Assembly (NCBI GenBank): GCA_019279435.1 | Contig: JAAALK010000287.1 | Coordinates: 84,587,532-84,651,531 of the forward strand | Direction of reading: 5' to 3' | Length of the DNA: 64,000 nucleotides | From: Zizania palustris | Lineage: Eukaryota > Streptophyta > Magnoliopsida > Poales > Poaceae | Part shown: positions 19,397 to 31,375 of the stretch, one piece after another | Layout of the letters: each line of letters begins with the position of its first letter | Position numbering within the stretch: the stretch's first letter is position 1 | Made by a program: the position numbers and the translations under genes | The notes under the pieces: model-generated | What the model saw: the letters and a program-made list of their open reading frames with translations, nothing else | Told to the model about the DNA's origin: nothing | Databases searched by the model: none

Positions 19397-22300
19397 TTAA
19401 TGTTTCTTCTTGGAAGGCCAACTCTTATTTTGCGCATCTTTTTTTTGCTTCTTAGCATCAAAATTCTTGGGAATTTATTGTTCTTGCCTTCTAGGTCTTC
19501 CGGCCCAACGTCTCAGAGTTGGATACTTGGCCACTTCACCCTCAGGATCGAAGAATAGTCCACGCTCATGAATAATTTCATGCATCGTAAAGCGGCACAT
19601 CCTTGATACGATTCCATACATTTTGAATCAGAGAGTTGGCTCTTCTCGGCAACGGATGATGGACGTGATGTCTGTATACGTAACATATAAGTACATGCAT
19701 TGCAGGTTATATTAGATTAACACACAATAAATCAATTTACTTCTTTAGTATTCTCAGAGACTGTCCGCCCATACATTCCTAAGTCATTGCTCATGAAATC
19801 ACAAGTGTAGTTCCCACAATGCACCAAACCAGGAGGTTGTTTTTGACACTTTAAAATAGACAAAGTTAGAACGATATATAATTTGGTTTTATTAATTGAA
19901 TTAAGAAATTTCAAAATATAATCTTACCGGATAGTTGTTTCCGATATGCATTTCTTTCGGCCTTTGTGGATCATGTGGGCCACCTAACTTTTCTACATAA
20001 TATTTATATGCACTTTGAAGAACACTTATTATATCTTGATATTCTTTTCTGGGTTTGTCGAGAGAGTCAAGCACCCAAACCTTGGAGATCTTCAGGTATA
20101 ACAGAAGTGCAAACCAATGATCACTATCGAAAGAAGTAATATATGATTATGTTAGTTTTATAATCGATAAAACGTGATTAAGTGGATATAGTAGGTATAC
20201 TTACTTAAAGTTATATGCCTTGCTTAATGTTATATGCGGCACGATTCCTATTGGTCTTCTTAACCACGTCTTGGTCTTTATTGAAAATCTTCCCTTAAAA
20301 CTTTTTCCGGCCCGCACTCCATTACATTGCATCGTTCTGGTTTAGTAATGGGTTCAATGTACTTTGACTTATCGATGGTTGGTTCAAATACCCATATTGA
20401 TTAGACTCATCACTAAATGAATTTAAACTGCATATGTTATGAAACACTAGTCAATATAAGACGTGATTGATTTTTGCTTTATATTGATAAAGTAAAAACT
20501 ACTTACATGCACCAGAGCATCATGCTTCTGATGTCGGTTCGCTTCAGACGGAACATCCAGTGGAAGTCATTGAAAAATAGTGCAAAATTAAACTCTAGGC
20601 AGTTGAATACTTCTTTTGGAACCTTCACTTCTATTTGCGTAACTCCTAACGAAGACGCTTCAAGGTACCAGCCATGAAATGATTTCATCTCCTAGGTCAT
20701 ACTCTTAAGTACTCGTTGGGGTAAGAATGGTTTGCCTGGTTCGTATTCGATATAATCCTCGTCTCCGTAGGTCCATTGATCCACCAAAAGTGAGCCCTGA
20801 TTTTGTATAGGAGCCTTTAAGTGAGCCTCTAGAGGCATAGAACGTGTTTGCCCCATAGTAGTAAATAATTTAAGCATTTAAGATTTTGGCTCAGAACACT
20901 GCCCAGCTTGAACAATTGTCTTGTGGATTGTGGGCTTTGAGCGTGCATCATATTTTTACTTCTCAGCTCAAGCACTAGCACTAGTACAAGCTTTAGCAAT
21001 TTTGTGTCGGGCTCAGGCAATAGCACTGGCTCTGTCACATGAGGCTCGACCATTGGAACTGACTCTTTCACTTGATCAGGCTCAGCCGCTGGAACTGACT
21101 CTTCCACTTGATCAGGCTCGACCACTTTAGGTTTTGTCACTTCCTCCAGCACTTGTTGTTGAGCAATTTGTGGATCTGCCACTTTTTCGGGCACGTGTTC
21201 CTCAAGTTCTTTAGCCATTTGACGATCGACCACTTTATTAGGCACTGGCTCCTTCTCTGCCTCTTCCTCCATCTCACACTCATCAACATGTGATAAAGAT
21301 CCTATATTTTGCATATCGTGAGATGAAGGATATGTGAGGGATTGTGATGAGAAAATAGGCGATTTACTCTGAGAACATGTCGGAGACTACCTCTAGAGTA
21401 ATTTGATATCTCGGCTCACCTATAAGACAAAGTTATTTAGTGCATCTACGATTGTCTCAATCCCCTCATCAGACATTGGAATATCAAGGGGGCCATTGAT
21501 AAATCTGTCGTTGATGACCTCATTGACTTGAACCTTGGTATACTCCGCGGAAATAGGCCGATTGTGAAATAGATCCCCGGGCATAGCAATGCCTCGTGTA
21601 GCCTCTTGAGAATACCCTTTGCACCCAATCGGTACGTGTAGACTGCATGGTGTGTCCCCTTTAATATAATTTACAGGAAATTTCTCTTCTACTAATCCAA
21701 CACTGCTTGGTATGTCAAGTCATACCTCTGGCACAACTATCTGTTCCGCTACATCCTGCATGGTGTTTAGATTCTCACTGATAAATTCAAAAAAGTGTCA
21801 CTCCCACTCTGTACGGCGCTCTGCGGCATCATCTTTGTGTGCTTGACGCTTCTTGTATGTGGCACCATCATGTTTCTTGAAAGTATTTTTCCACAGTGCT
21901 ATATAAGAGACACCTCGGGTGCGCCCTTGATGTTCCTCGTTTTCGAGAGCAGATGTAAGCTGGTCATTACATCCCTTGGGCTTGAACTTTCCAGCCTTCT
22001 CCAACTCAGCGATTTCCTGTACTTTCTAAAATACTTCACTAGTCTGTGAGTCAGAGAGGATATATTAGCCCTCGGGTGTTTTTTTAGCTCGACCTAGGAG
22101 CCATCTCTTAGTGCGCTGATTAGCACCTGAAAACTGTTCAGGTAACCCAGCCACATGGTCCTGCTCCTCCTTTCTACAACACTCATCCTCCTTGGCCTTA
22201 TATCCACCTGGGTCAAGTTTGTGTGGAAACTTATTCTTCTTATTAAGCTCTTTGAACATAATGCTCTCTTGTTTGGCTTCGTCCAAGGAATGCTGCAATT

Positions 22301-23115
22301 TGAATTCGTTCCATTCATTTGGCGTGATAAAGTCATAGTCATTGAGTGGTGACTATCCTTTCTGAAGGTACTAGGTGTTCAATTTAATCCTAAATGTATG
22401 AAAAGATTTCCCGATAGTCTTCAATGTGGCAGCTTTAGCGTCTTCTAAGCGATTTCTCGGGAATTTATAATGCGCTTTTATATGTTGCCACAATTCGTTC
22501 TTTGTAACTTCAGGGACACTCTTCCAATTTTTCCAAACTATTTTACATCGCTCTCTAGTGAGACATCGACAGTCGTTGCGCCACTTAGCTGTGATTTCTT
22601 TCAGCTTCTTTGGAGCCCCATCAACATACACTTCTTCAACCTCGTAGATAGTTGTATACAGCTTTTTCTTCTCCCGTTTTCCTCTCCTCTTCGTATTTGC
22701 AGAGGATGTAGTTGCAACGGGCTCAACAGTTGTTGGCTCAGATGACTCAACAGTTGGGACAATAGCTGTTCTTTCCTCGACTTGGAATAATCGACACTTG
22801 CTTCCTCGATTTGGATGATCCTACGATGATAGACAATGTGAACTTTAGGAATGTAATCCTCAGTTAGAAGCTGCTCTGACTTGTTACTAACTCAATAATT
22901 ACCTCCGCTCGAGCTTCAGGAATGTAATCCTCATCGGCGTCTTCTCTCGTTCACTTTTTCCTAGGCTCCACTTGATGTTCATTCTCCAGACAGTGGTATG
23001 AAGATTCGCTATCGGAGGATCCTTCAGATGAACCGTCTTTATTTGTTTTTGCAGGAGACTCATAGATGAGATCCTCGTCGGAACGTCCTTCTTCCGCCAT
23101 AGATGAACTACTCAT
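19397..23115 (-). pseudogene. CACTA second gene: Ptta/En/Spm domain plus Ulp1-like protease, decayed
   Basis: The start is ATG at 23113-23115 (MSSSSMAEEGRSDEDL), leading an acidic N-terminus with a GT donor near 22900. A Ptta/En/Spm-type domain spans about 22640-21800 (KWRNDCRCLTRERCKIVWKN, DEAKQESIMFKELNKK, KDDAAERRTEW). An acidic linker with VEPDQVEESV-like repeats follows (about 21300-20880). An Ulp1/C48-like protease forms the C-terminus: VTQIEVKVPKEVFN (20650-20600), the His in DHWFALLLYL (about 20118), Asp in VWVLDSLDKP, then the Gln/Cys site KQPPGLVHCGNYTCDF (about 19850-19795). The frame ends at 19397-19399 after QKKDAQNKSWPSKKKH. Several in-frame stops (for example after RKK near 22948 and near 22063 and 21797) break it, though all protease catalytic positions survive. 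Exon limits are approximate. Confidence 0.75.
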
Positions 23116-24546
23116 AGTTAAGAGGCTAATGTATCAGAATTTTGGTTATGCAAAAAAGGTCTGCTATCATATTTTCATGTAAGAAACAATGCACAAAGTT
23201 GTTGAGGCCTCAACATATTTTGTGTTGTTTTTCAAATATGTTCATGGCTGCCATGGAACCATGACACATCCATTCCCTGGCAGCAGCACAAGAAAGAAGA
23301 TGCTGTTGAAGGGAATGGATATGTCATATTGTTTAATGACATACATGAGATAACTCAATAACAATTTGCATCATAGGCCTCTAAAAGGAATTGCAGAATC
23401 TAATGCTGGTCTTCAGCCATTTCAAATAACTCGATAAAAACTTAATGTTAATTAAAACACTCATGTAGTCCTCTATAAACTTAATTAGATGATACTCAAT
23501 TTTCTATTATTATTTGCATAACATATGAACTTATGTTAATTAAAATATTTTCTATGCATTTATGCTTCTGACATACTGCTTTCTTCAGATTATGACATTC
23601 AATGCAACTAAAATAATACATGAAGACATGTGTATCATGATTAACTAACTATATCCCCAAAATAAGATAAAGTAGTGGGAGTATTTTGTGTTGAATAGCT
23701 TATTTGACATCATAGATCCTGTGTTACAATTTATGTGCATAGTTTTTATATGACACCATCGAGTCCACAATTCCGTGTCGATGTGATAGGAATCTTGGTA
23801 TACACGATAAATTAAATATTTTCATGTATAGGTCTCTGTCTAATAATGTCACATGGCTTATACACATATAGTTGTCTACATATTTGGTAGGAGATATAGT
23901 TGTCTACATATTTGGCAGGAGTTAAAATCCTTCATATCTCACTTGATCTCTTAGTGATAGTTATGGTGTCTCCTATTCTATAGAGATTAGACAACCAATC
24001 AATCAATCTCTATAAACTGGTTTTCTAGCTAGCTAGCATCGTGAGGATATATATATATAGACACACACACATATATATATACATATATATACAGACACAC
24101 ATATATATACACATATATATGTCTTACTAGCTACACATATTGACACAAGAACTGGACGTATGGTATTACACTTTATAGAGGATAGACCCTATACAAGTTA
24201 GTAAATGCGTAATTGCCTATCTGCATTGAATTTTCTTGCTAGGGATGATAGAGACCCCCTTTTCTCTCTTCCTTTTATAAGTAACACAACTAGTGAATTG
24301 AGGATGAAAATAGAAAGAAACAATGTACATTACAATAAATAGTCTAGCGTAAATAGAATAAAGATCATACTTCTAATTGTACTACTGTGAAATGCCGATT
24401 GAGTGCAAAAATTGTGTGCATCGATAATTGATTATAAGAAGAGAAAATGTGTTTTGTCACAACACCATATTGCTATAGATGTTTGGATTTGTTCCAACAA
24501 TCATTGGGATATGTGTTTTGGTTGTCACTATTAGAATGTTAAGAAT
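23116..24546. other. CACTA internal noncoding region
   Basis: AT-rich sequence upstream of the second gene (minus strand), with no coding signal. It contains the microsatellite at 24047-24121. It probably represents an intron or leader of the second gene between the GC-rich block at 24551-24890 and the ATG at 23115; splice sites were not resolved. Confidence 0.45.
24047..24121. repeat. AT/AC dinucleotide microsatellite
   Basis: Alternating runs of AT and AC repeats (ATATATATATAT, ACACACACAC, ATACATATATAT) cover about 75 bases inside the CACTA element. Confidence 0.9.
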
Positions 24547-24550
24547 GAAT

Positions 24551-24890
24551 TTATCTTACTTTTAAAAGAAGCACATGCTCCAGGATTGCGGCCGGCTCCG
24601 GGGATGGTGACGGGCTCCTACGGTGGAGATTGGCTCCGGGACGGCGGCGACAGGCGGAGGGCGGTGGCGCGGACTCGAAGACGGCGGCGACGGGCGGAGG
24701 GCGGTGCCACAGGCTCCGTTTTGGTGACACGGGCTTGGGGATGATGGCGATAGGCTCTAAGACTGTGGCGACGCGCGGAGGGCGGCGGCGCGGCTCCTGT
24801 ACGGTGCGTGGCGAAGGGCTCCGAGACGACGGCGAAGGGCGCGGGAGTTTGATTTGCAAATGAAACTAGGGTTTCGTCTGGGTGGGAGCC
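24551..24890 (-). other. GC-rich leader with proline-rich short ORF in the CACTA element
   Basis: A GC-rich block made of diverged GGCGACGGGCGGAGGGCGG-type units lies directly downstream (minus strand) of the internal subterminal-like block and its TATA motif. A minus-strand reading frame of 102 codons from 24859 (MQIKLPRPSPSSRSPSPRT) is proline-, serine- and arginine-rich. It may be the 5' untranslated region or first exon of the second gene, or merely a low-complexity frame. Confidence 0.35.
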
Positions 24891-25145
24891 AAAATGTTTA
24901 TATAGGTGGATTAGTAGTGGCGGGCAAGATGGCGTCATCCTTCCCGCCACTTCTATTTCTCTTAGTAGCGGCAGGTAGTGACATCACCAGCCCGCCACTA
25001 CTAATCCGCCCGCCGCTGATGTTGAACTTAGTAGTGGCGGGCCGATGACGTCACCCGACCGCCACTACTAAGAGTAATAGTAGTGGTGGGCTGGTGATGT
25101 CAGCATACCCACCACTAATTACACCCGACCGCCACTACTAAAAAA
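24890..25145 (-). promoter_or_regulatory. Internal subterminal-repeat block with TATA motif in the CACTA element
   Basis: This internal block repeats TAGTAGTGGCGGGC and its complement six or so times with GATGACGTCA and GTGATGTCAGC motifs, just like the outer CACTA ends. The minus strand carries TATATAAA (24897-24904) followed by a CCCTAGTTTCATTTG leader. It looks like a second CACTA 5' end or promoter region placed between the two genes. No clean TIR is present at 25145. Confidence 0.5.
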
Positions 25146-25383
25146 TGTTTCAATATATATTTTATACTTTATTTTTATTATTAATTTTCTTAAGGAATTT
25201 TTTAATTAGATTAGACATATATTAACTATAATTAAATAATAACCTATACTACCAATATCTTAAACAAAATGACACTGGTTAGCTGTGAGCTACTTTTATA
25301 CACATTAAACATAAATGACACTACCAAATGACATAATTGATTTTGGAAATACGCACAATCTCTTAAGCTAAAGATAAATGATC

Positions 25384-28185
25384 TAGCCTTGCACTAATTT
25401 TCCATCGCCATCGGTGCGTAGATAAGGAATCACACTGCCAAATGACAGTTTTTCTTCAACCACATTGATCCTTGATATCTCAACAAAGGACACCTCATCA
25501 AACTGATTCTATTCTTCTTCGTCTTCGACTCCATCAACTGCAACAATTCTTTGTTTTCCTGGAGTAACGATGTATTTCTTCTCGTCTTTAGGATCAAGTA
25601 TGTAAAATACATGTGCCACGGATTGAGCGAGTATCCAAGGGTAATCTTTATAACCCACCTTATTAAGGTTAACTATCATAAACCCATAATCATCCACCTC
25701 CACACCTTCTGGATGTATGACCCACTAGCACTTAAATATGAGGATTTCTATAAATGTCCCGAGTTAAGTTCCCATATTTCTTCGATATATCCATAGTAAG
25801 CATTCTTTTTTTCCAATGTTGTCTTCTACATTTGCTCTGACACCACTATTTTTGCACTAACTCTTTTGATTCTTTGCTTAGGTATAGAATGTGAAACCAT
25901 TGATGTCATACGCTTGCCATGTTTTAACCATGCTCAATGGACCGTAAGACAATTTATTTATCATCATCTCTTCGTCGGTTTCTCCAATCGAAAGGTTTAG
26001 ATAACTCAACCATGATGTGAAATGAATTTTGTGCTCTTTCATAATCCATTGTTCATCGCGATCTTCATTCTTTTCACGAAGCTCTTGCAGGTGTTGTTCA
26101 ACATATGGTCTCATAATTGCCAACTGATGCATGACACTGTAATGTGATTCTCTTACTGTTTGGTAGCTATTGTCTCGTATGATTTTCTTGCCTTTAGTTC
26201 CTTTACGAGTGAGTCTTCCATGGTGCCGGGACAAGGGAACTCCTATTGGTTTAACATCTCTTATGTAATCTATGTAGCACTCAATGACTTCCTCAATTGT
26301 GTAGCCCTCTATCATGGAACCCTCTGGAAAAGCACGATTTCGTATGTAACCCTTGAAGATAACCATGAGACACTCGTACGCATACATATTGTGCAGGTAC
26401 GTTGGACCGAGAACAATGATTTGGTCTTCTATATGTATCATATAATGATCCATAATATCAAAGTATGAAGGAGGAAAGCACATCTCAAGTTGACACATTC
26501 ATTTAACTCTTTGGTGTCGATCACCTTCTTTGATATAACGTTGAAGAAGTGACACATGCGTATGATCACCATCTTCAGAAATGAATGTTTGATTCCTCTT
26601 ACTGCGATGGCGAGGAATAACCCAAGCATAACATGACAATCATGAGTGTTGTAGCCGCTCATCCTTAGATCTGCTACGGAGACAATATTCTTTATATTTG
26701 TTGAGAATCCTGTTCGAACTCTGATTCCATGTAGACACCTGCAGATTGATTCTTTCTCATCAATTGTGAGGTTATAGCTAGCAACCGGAAGGAAAAATTT
26801 TCTATTGCCTTTTCTTGTGCGTGAAGCTTGGGTCTAATTCCGAGAGTTTGAAGGTCCCTTCGTACTTTAAGTCCATCTTTTGACTTGCCCGGTATGTCTA
26901 ACAAAATACCGATGGTGCTTTCGAAGACATTCTTCTAAACGTGCATTGTATCGATAGCATGACCAATCTCTAAATCCTTCCAATAGAGCAAGTACCTAAA
27001 GACGATTGACTGCATTTAAATTGAGCATCCTTTGAATTTTTTTTCAGATTTCTTCCTCTTCTTTCCGAAAACAACTTTGATATTCTTCACCATTTCGAAT
27101 AGAAATTTGTCATCTCGATGTCGTGGCGGCTGTCCAAGCTCGATTGTACCATCGAAATGGTTCCTATTTGTTCGATATTTGTGGTTTCTTAGTAAAATTT
27201 GTGATGTCGCATATATATCGTCTTAATGAATGGTGGAAGATGCACAAATTCTGTCTGGTTTCTTAGTAAAAATTTGTGATGTCACATACTACACATGTTG
27301 TTTTTCCTTTAACCTGTCTTATTAGGGGCATACGCCCCTGGTTGTTAGCTACGGTGCAAAAGATCATGGCTCTTAGATTGAAGTGCTATTTCTTGTGTTC
27401 ATCCAACACACGGACAACATGTTCCATAGACATTTCATATCGTCCATCAAAGGTTCTAGAAAGATATTAATGTCATTGCCAGGTTGTTTTGGACCGGAAA
27501 TTAGAGCTGTGAGCATAAGGTACTTTCTTTTATGGCACAACCATGATGGAATGTTGAACAAGCACAGAAAGAACGACCACGTACTGTGTGGGTTCCTCAT
27601 CTCACCGAAGGGATTCATTCCATCAGTACTAAGTCTCATCCCGATATTTCTAGGATCCTCTAAGAAATCTAGATGGGCCAGGTCAAATGATATCCACTAC
27701 ATAGCATCCGCAAGGTGTCGAAGTTTTCCATCCTTCTTTCGCCAAGTGAAATGCCAAATTAATAGTTCAGCATCTCTGGGATTAGATAAAATATGTTTCA
27801 AGCGATCAATCACCAGTAGGTACCACATTACTAAGGCTGGGACATCATTTGTTATGTCAGATGTATGATCATAGCCTCGTCTATGTTGATGAGCATCTTG
27901 CAGCACATCAGAATCATCTGGAGGGTTTTCACCCATCTCACCGTGTTTCGTCCATATATAATAGTTATTCACGAAGCCATTTTTCATCAAGTGAAATCGA
28001 ATGGTTTCACGATTTGAACACGGATACATCGCTTCGTTCTTACAAACTTTACAAGGACAATATATTGCAGCTTCACTCTGAGGGGAAGCATATTGTACGG
28101 TAGCTTCAGTAAATTCAGTTACTCTGTTAAAATATGCCACCACAACTCCATCGTTGGATGAGTACATCCAGGACCCGTGCTCCAT
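25384..28185 (-). pseudogene. CACTA transposase (tnpD-like), decayed
   Basis: The start is ATG at 28185 (MEHGSWMYSSN), the Transpos_assoc-type N-terminus with paired cysteines (CPCKVCKNE). The Transposase_21 core follows: HRRGYDHTSDITNDVPALV, LSTDGMNPFGEM near 27600, and GHAIDTMHVQKNVFESTIGI near 26950. DUF4218-type sequence (MCQLEMCFPPSYFDIMDHY, 26498 to 25878) and DUF4216-type sequence (YPWILAQSVAHVFYILDPKD, about 25640) end the protein, with a last stop at 25384. The frame is broken by a TAG near 27697, frameshifts around 27370, stops around 26690 and 26500, and a TAG at 25509. It would have catalysed excision and integration of the element; this copy cannot make the full protein. Confidence 0.8.
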
Positions 28186-28758
28186 CTAAAACATATTATT
28201 TTAAAAAATATTAATAAATTCATTATTGTTAATTTTAGTAATTTACAAATTAAAAAGATATTGATTTATCTCTCATAACAACATTAATTAAAAATGCTTT
28301 AATTCAAACTATGTAAACCTTGTTAATTATAAAGGAGTAATAGTATTAAGTAGAAAAAATTATTAAATAAATTAACTACATTGGTTTCACTCTCCAAACA
28401 ACATAAATCTAGATCTATAATCATAAATCAAATTAAAAAAGAGATTAAAATGACGTAAAAATGTATACAAGTGATGAATAATTATGAGGAGGGTCATATT
28501 TGTTCATTTGGGAGAAAAAAACACTATAAATGGAAGAATATTTGAAAATTTCTATTCACAAAAACTAAATTAGTAAAACGCAAATAACTCATTATATATA
28601 TGATTAAATACAAAATAAATATGATATTCAACATGGATTTACCTCCTAGAACAAAATCCTTCAAAAGAAACGAAAACAAAGCCTCCCCCTCCGCTTTCTA
28701 GATTGTTGTTGCCACTGTAAGTACCAAAGCCTCAGGCTTGGGGAAGAAGAAGCTATGC
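28186..28758. other. CACTA noncoding region before the transposase
   Basis: AT-rich sequence with no coding signal on either strand. It lies between the transposase ATG (minus strand) and the TATA motif at 28759, so it is probably 5' untranslated sequence and a leader intron. Confidence 0.5.
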
Positions 28759-28765
28759 ATTTATA
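28759..28765 (-). promoter_or_regulatory. TATA-like motif upstream of the CACTA transposase
   Basis: The minus strand reads TCTATAAATGCATAGC just inside the right subterminal repeats, pointing to the transposase gene. The spacing to the ATG (about 570 bases) leaves room for a leader intron. Confidence 0.45.
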
Positions 28766-28832
28766 GACATAATAGTAGTGGCGGTCACCATTGATTTCAT
28801 CATCACATTAATAGCAGACAACATAGCAGTGG

Positions 28833-29001
28833 CGGCTAGCACCGGCGCCCACCACTACTATTGGTACACTAGTGGTGGTCGATGCTGGCGTCAGCCCCGC
28901 CCGCCACTACTATTGGTACACTTGTGGTGGGCGGGGCTGACGCCAGCACCGACCACCACTAGTGTACCAATAGTAGTGGCGGGCGCTGGTGCTGGCGTCA
29001 G
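28833..29001. repeat. Large near-perfect palindrome in the right CACTA subterminal region
   Basis: Arms of about 75 bases are inverted around a centre near 28915. The best section is TTGGTACACTAGTGGTGGTC at 28861-28880, matched by its inverse at 28951-28970, with the GC-rich CTGGCGTCAGCCCCGCCC inside. Only a few mismatches were seen. It can form a strong hairpin. Confidence 0.9.
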
Positions 29002-29060
29002 CACCGGCCACTGTAGAGGCCCGCCACTACAGTGAAAATACCCAACGCCACTTCAGACTA

Positions 29061-29077
29061 TTTTTGTAGTAGTGAAC
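29061..29077 (-). repeat. Right terminal inverted repeat and TSD of the CACTA element
   Basis: TTTGTAGTAGTG ends at 29074 and is followed by AAC (29075-29077), which repeats the AAC before the left end. Confidence 0.95.
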
Positions 29078-29425
29078 ATTCATCTTCATCTGCTAAAATA
29101 TTGATATTTAAAAGGTAAAACATTTGAAATATGAATCTTTAATATGTGAAATATTCATTTTCAACACATGAAACATTCATCTTTAATAGTTGAAATACTT
29201 ATATTCAATATGTGAAATAGAGCATAAAATATTGAAAATAAAAAGAGGAAAAATATTTAAAATAAAATGAATAAACATTTTAATTAAAATTGTTAAACAA
29301 TTTTAATAAATGTTAGCATTATGACCTAGAGTAAACATAGAGATGTTGTACGAGCCATACTATGTTTATGTAATACTATATTGTTCTTTGAAGTAGAAGT
29401 TATCATGCATTACAGATGAAAAAAT
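29078..29425. other. AT-rich flank with degenerate repeats, no gene seen
   Basis: Repeated units resembling GTGAAACATTCATCTTTAAT run through 29078-29290. They continue the sequence interrupted by the CACTA insertion (about 18700-18885). The element or DNA type is not recognised. Confidence 0.45.
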
Positions 29426-30472
29426 TGTTAACACTAGAAGTTGGACCGAAGAGTCATGGTGATGTGAGCAACAAAAAGCCAATGGGCCACCGATAGGCTT
29501 TAATTGTCAAAGATTAGCTACGTGTGGCGTGGATGAAGACTTAGTTAAATAGCTTTTTTGTTTTTAATTCAGTGAATCAATTATGATTCTGCATTATCTC
29601 TAGATGACGTATCATCCTAGCTTTAAATATACAAGACTGGGGTCATCATAAATAGAATAAATATTGTCAAATAAACCCTTCAGCACATCACCAACTTATT
29701 TTTTACATAGCTTTAGTATGATTCCCCACGAGAGCTATGGCTACATCGGTTGAGTACGTTCTCTAGTTTTGATGGAGATAGCCTGTTGGTAAGCTAATTT
29801 GTGTGATCATAGTTTTCTTAGTTAAATCTGATACTATGATCTAATAGAGTAGGATTGCTAGTTATCGATTGAATACACTGATTATCATATCTTTATCATG
29901 CTTTATGGATTCAATCTTTGTATTTGCCAGTCATGGTGTGTTGGTTTGTCATATTAGATGAGATCATATGTGAATCGACAATGTCATGTTGTCTTTGTTA
30001 GGGATAATCCATTGTGTTAGCGAGGTCGCATATGGGAAGAGCGACAATGTGCTAAGACATCATTTGTCAAAGTTTTATTCGATGAGTTCTCTATTACTTA
30101 GCTAATTGGATTTGTCATGATCTTTGCAATGTTAATAACCAATCTTTATGCTGCATTGGTTTAGTCCGAACTATAAAGGTTGGTTAATGATGAGTTATCT
30201 TCTCATAGCTGATTGATAGAATTTATTATTTTACACGTAATAATCCTAGTGAATCTTGATTCACATATGTGCTATCATTGCTAATGCCGATGGACTATCG
30301 CTGATAGCATTAGGTCATATCACGCTCATTTCCTTGTTAAATGCTGGGTTAAATTCACTGGCATGTTAATTTTATACCCAAGGATTATTTCAGACCTATA
30401 CTAGAGCTAAGAATACACTCATTGGCCTTCGAGTGTGGAGACGTAGAGATGCCTGTGATTTTTGCATCAACA
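29426..30472 (+). repeat. Probable LTR, family not identified
   Basis: The segment runs from TGTTAACACTAGAAG to TTTTTGCATCAACA, giving TG...CA ends with a short TGTT/AACA inverted repeat, and has a TATA-like TTTAAATATA near 29622. No coding sequence lies inside. A target duplication was not found (AAAAT against CATTT), so the left boundary is tentative and this may be a truncated rather than solo LTR. Confidence 0.4.
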
Positions 30473-31375
30473 CATTTTCTTTGCACCTATAGTGTGACCA
30501 TTAGGTAAGTCCAAACTGGAGGTATGGAGCGTTCCAACTTGAAGCACCATAGTGGACGGGGCAAGTGACACCGGCGGGTGTCTTGTACAGATGAGGCTCA
30601 AGGGGGGCTACGTCGTTGCCCCAACGCGTTGGGGCACCGTATGAAACCTATAAGAGGGTGTTATTGAGTTGGTGCATTACATGCTAAAGGTTTTGGCATA
30701 AGTTCCCTCAGGGTGACGTGGTGTCATCACAACACACTTTGGTGTGCGAGAATGAGTGCCTTGTGGGTACAATAGTACACCTCTGATTAGAGTATAATCT
30801 TTTTGAAAAGCCATGCCCATGGTCAAGGGCAGATTGGGCAATGTTCACCGCAGTTAGTTTACTTTTACATTAATGATCATATGATGAATGGCATGTAAGG
30901 ACTGTTGAGCGAGGAAGGGCTGACTGTACCCCTCGAGTTAGAAGATGGTGCATTTACTCATATTTACTTATCCGTACTAATAACCTTACTACATTAAATG
31001 CTTTACAAATGTTCATTTCGCCAAACATGAGCCACTACCTTCCTTGTTATTACCTTGAATTATAATTGCATTTCGGTGGCTTGCTGAGTACGATTGTACT
31101 CACCCCCATTGACTCACCATACCAGAGGTAGCATACTATGAGGAGGAGGATGGTCTGGAGTAGCGACCGAGTCAAGGCGCGAGACTAGAAGAAGGCGTTC
31201 ATCTAGAGGATTTATTTTCCTAGTTTCTCTTTTAATTAACTATTTTGTAATAATATGGTCTACGGACCATCTTTGATTGGCGGAATGTACGTAGTCATGT
31301 GATGAACGTCTTGTATTTATTGATTTTCTATGAAAATTCAATAAAGTCCCAATTTTATTAAATCTAGGCGTTACA
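30473..31375 (+). repeat. Tekay-like LTR, 3' fragment
   Basis: It shares ordered blocks with LTR C and the 43425-46821 LTR: GTAAGTCCAAACTGGAGGTA, the GAAAAGCCATGCCCATGGTC region, CCCCTCGAGTTAGAAGATG, GGTGGCTTGCTGAGTACG, and the end CTAGGCGTTACA at 31375. The 5' two thirds of the LTR is absent, and no primer site follows. The sequence after 31375 is an unrelated gag. Confidence 0.7.

Larger units (their letters stand above)
18889..29074 (-). mobile_element. Complete CACTA (En/Spm) DNA transposon, 10.2 kb
   Basis: The left terminus is CACTACTACAAA and the right terminus is its inverse, TTTGTAGTAGTG, flanked by the identical 3-base target duplication AAC. Subterminal regions hold repeated GTAGTGGCGGGC-type motifs in both orientations. 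Two minus-strand genes are inside: a transposase (25384-28185) and a second gene with Ptta/En/Spm and Ulp1 domains (19397-23115). Both are decayed, so the copy could move only if helped by another element. Ends, duplication and gene content together make this assignment firm. Confidence 0.95.

Noticed and set aside
24551..24859. A proline-rich 102-codon minus frame as a separate gene
   Set aside because: Its low complexity and its position right after a TATA motif and leader fit untranslated or first-exon sequence of the CACTA second gene better than an independent gene.
29426..30472. A solo LTR with target duplication
   Set aside because: The 5-base flanks do not match, so only a probable LTR of uncertain left edge is reported.
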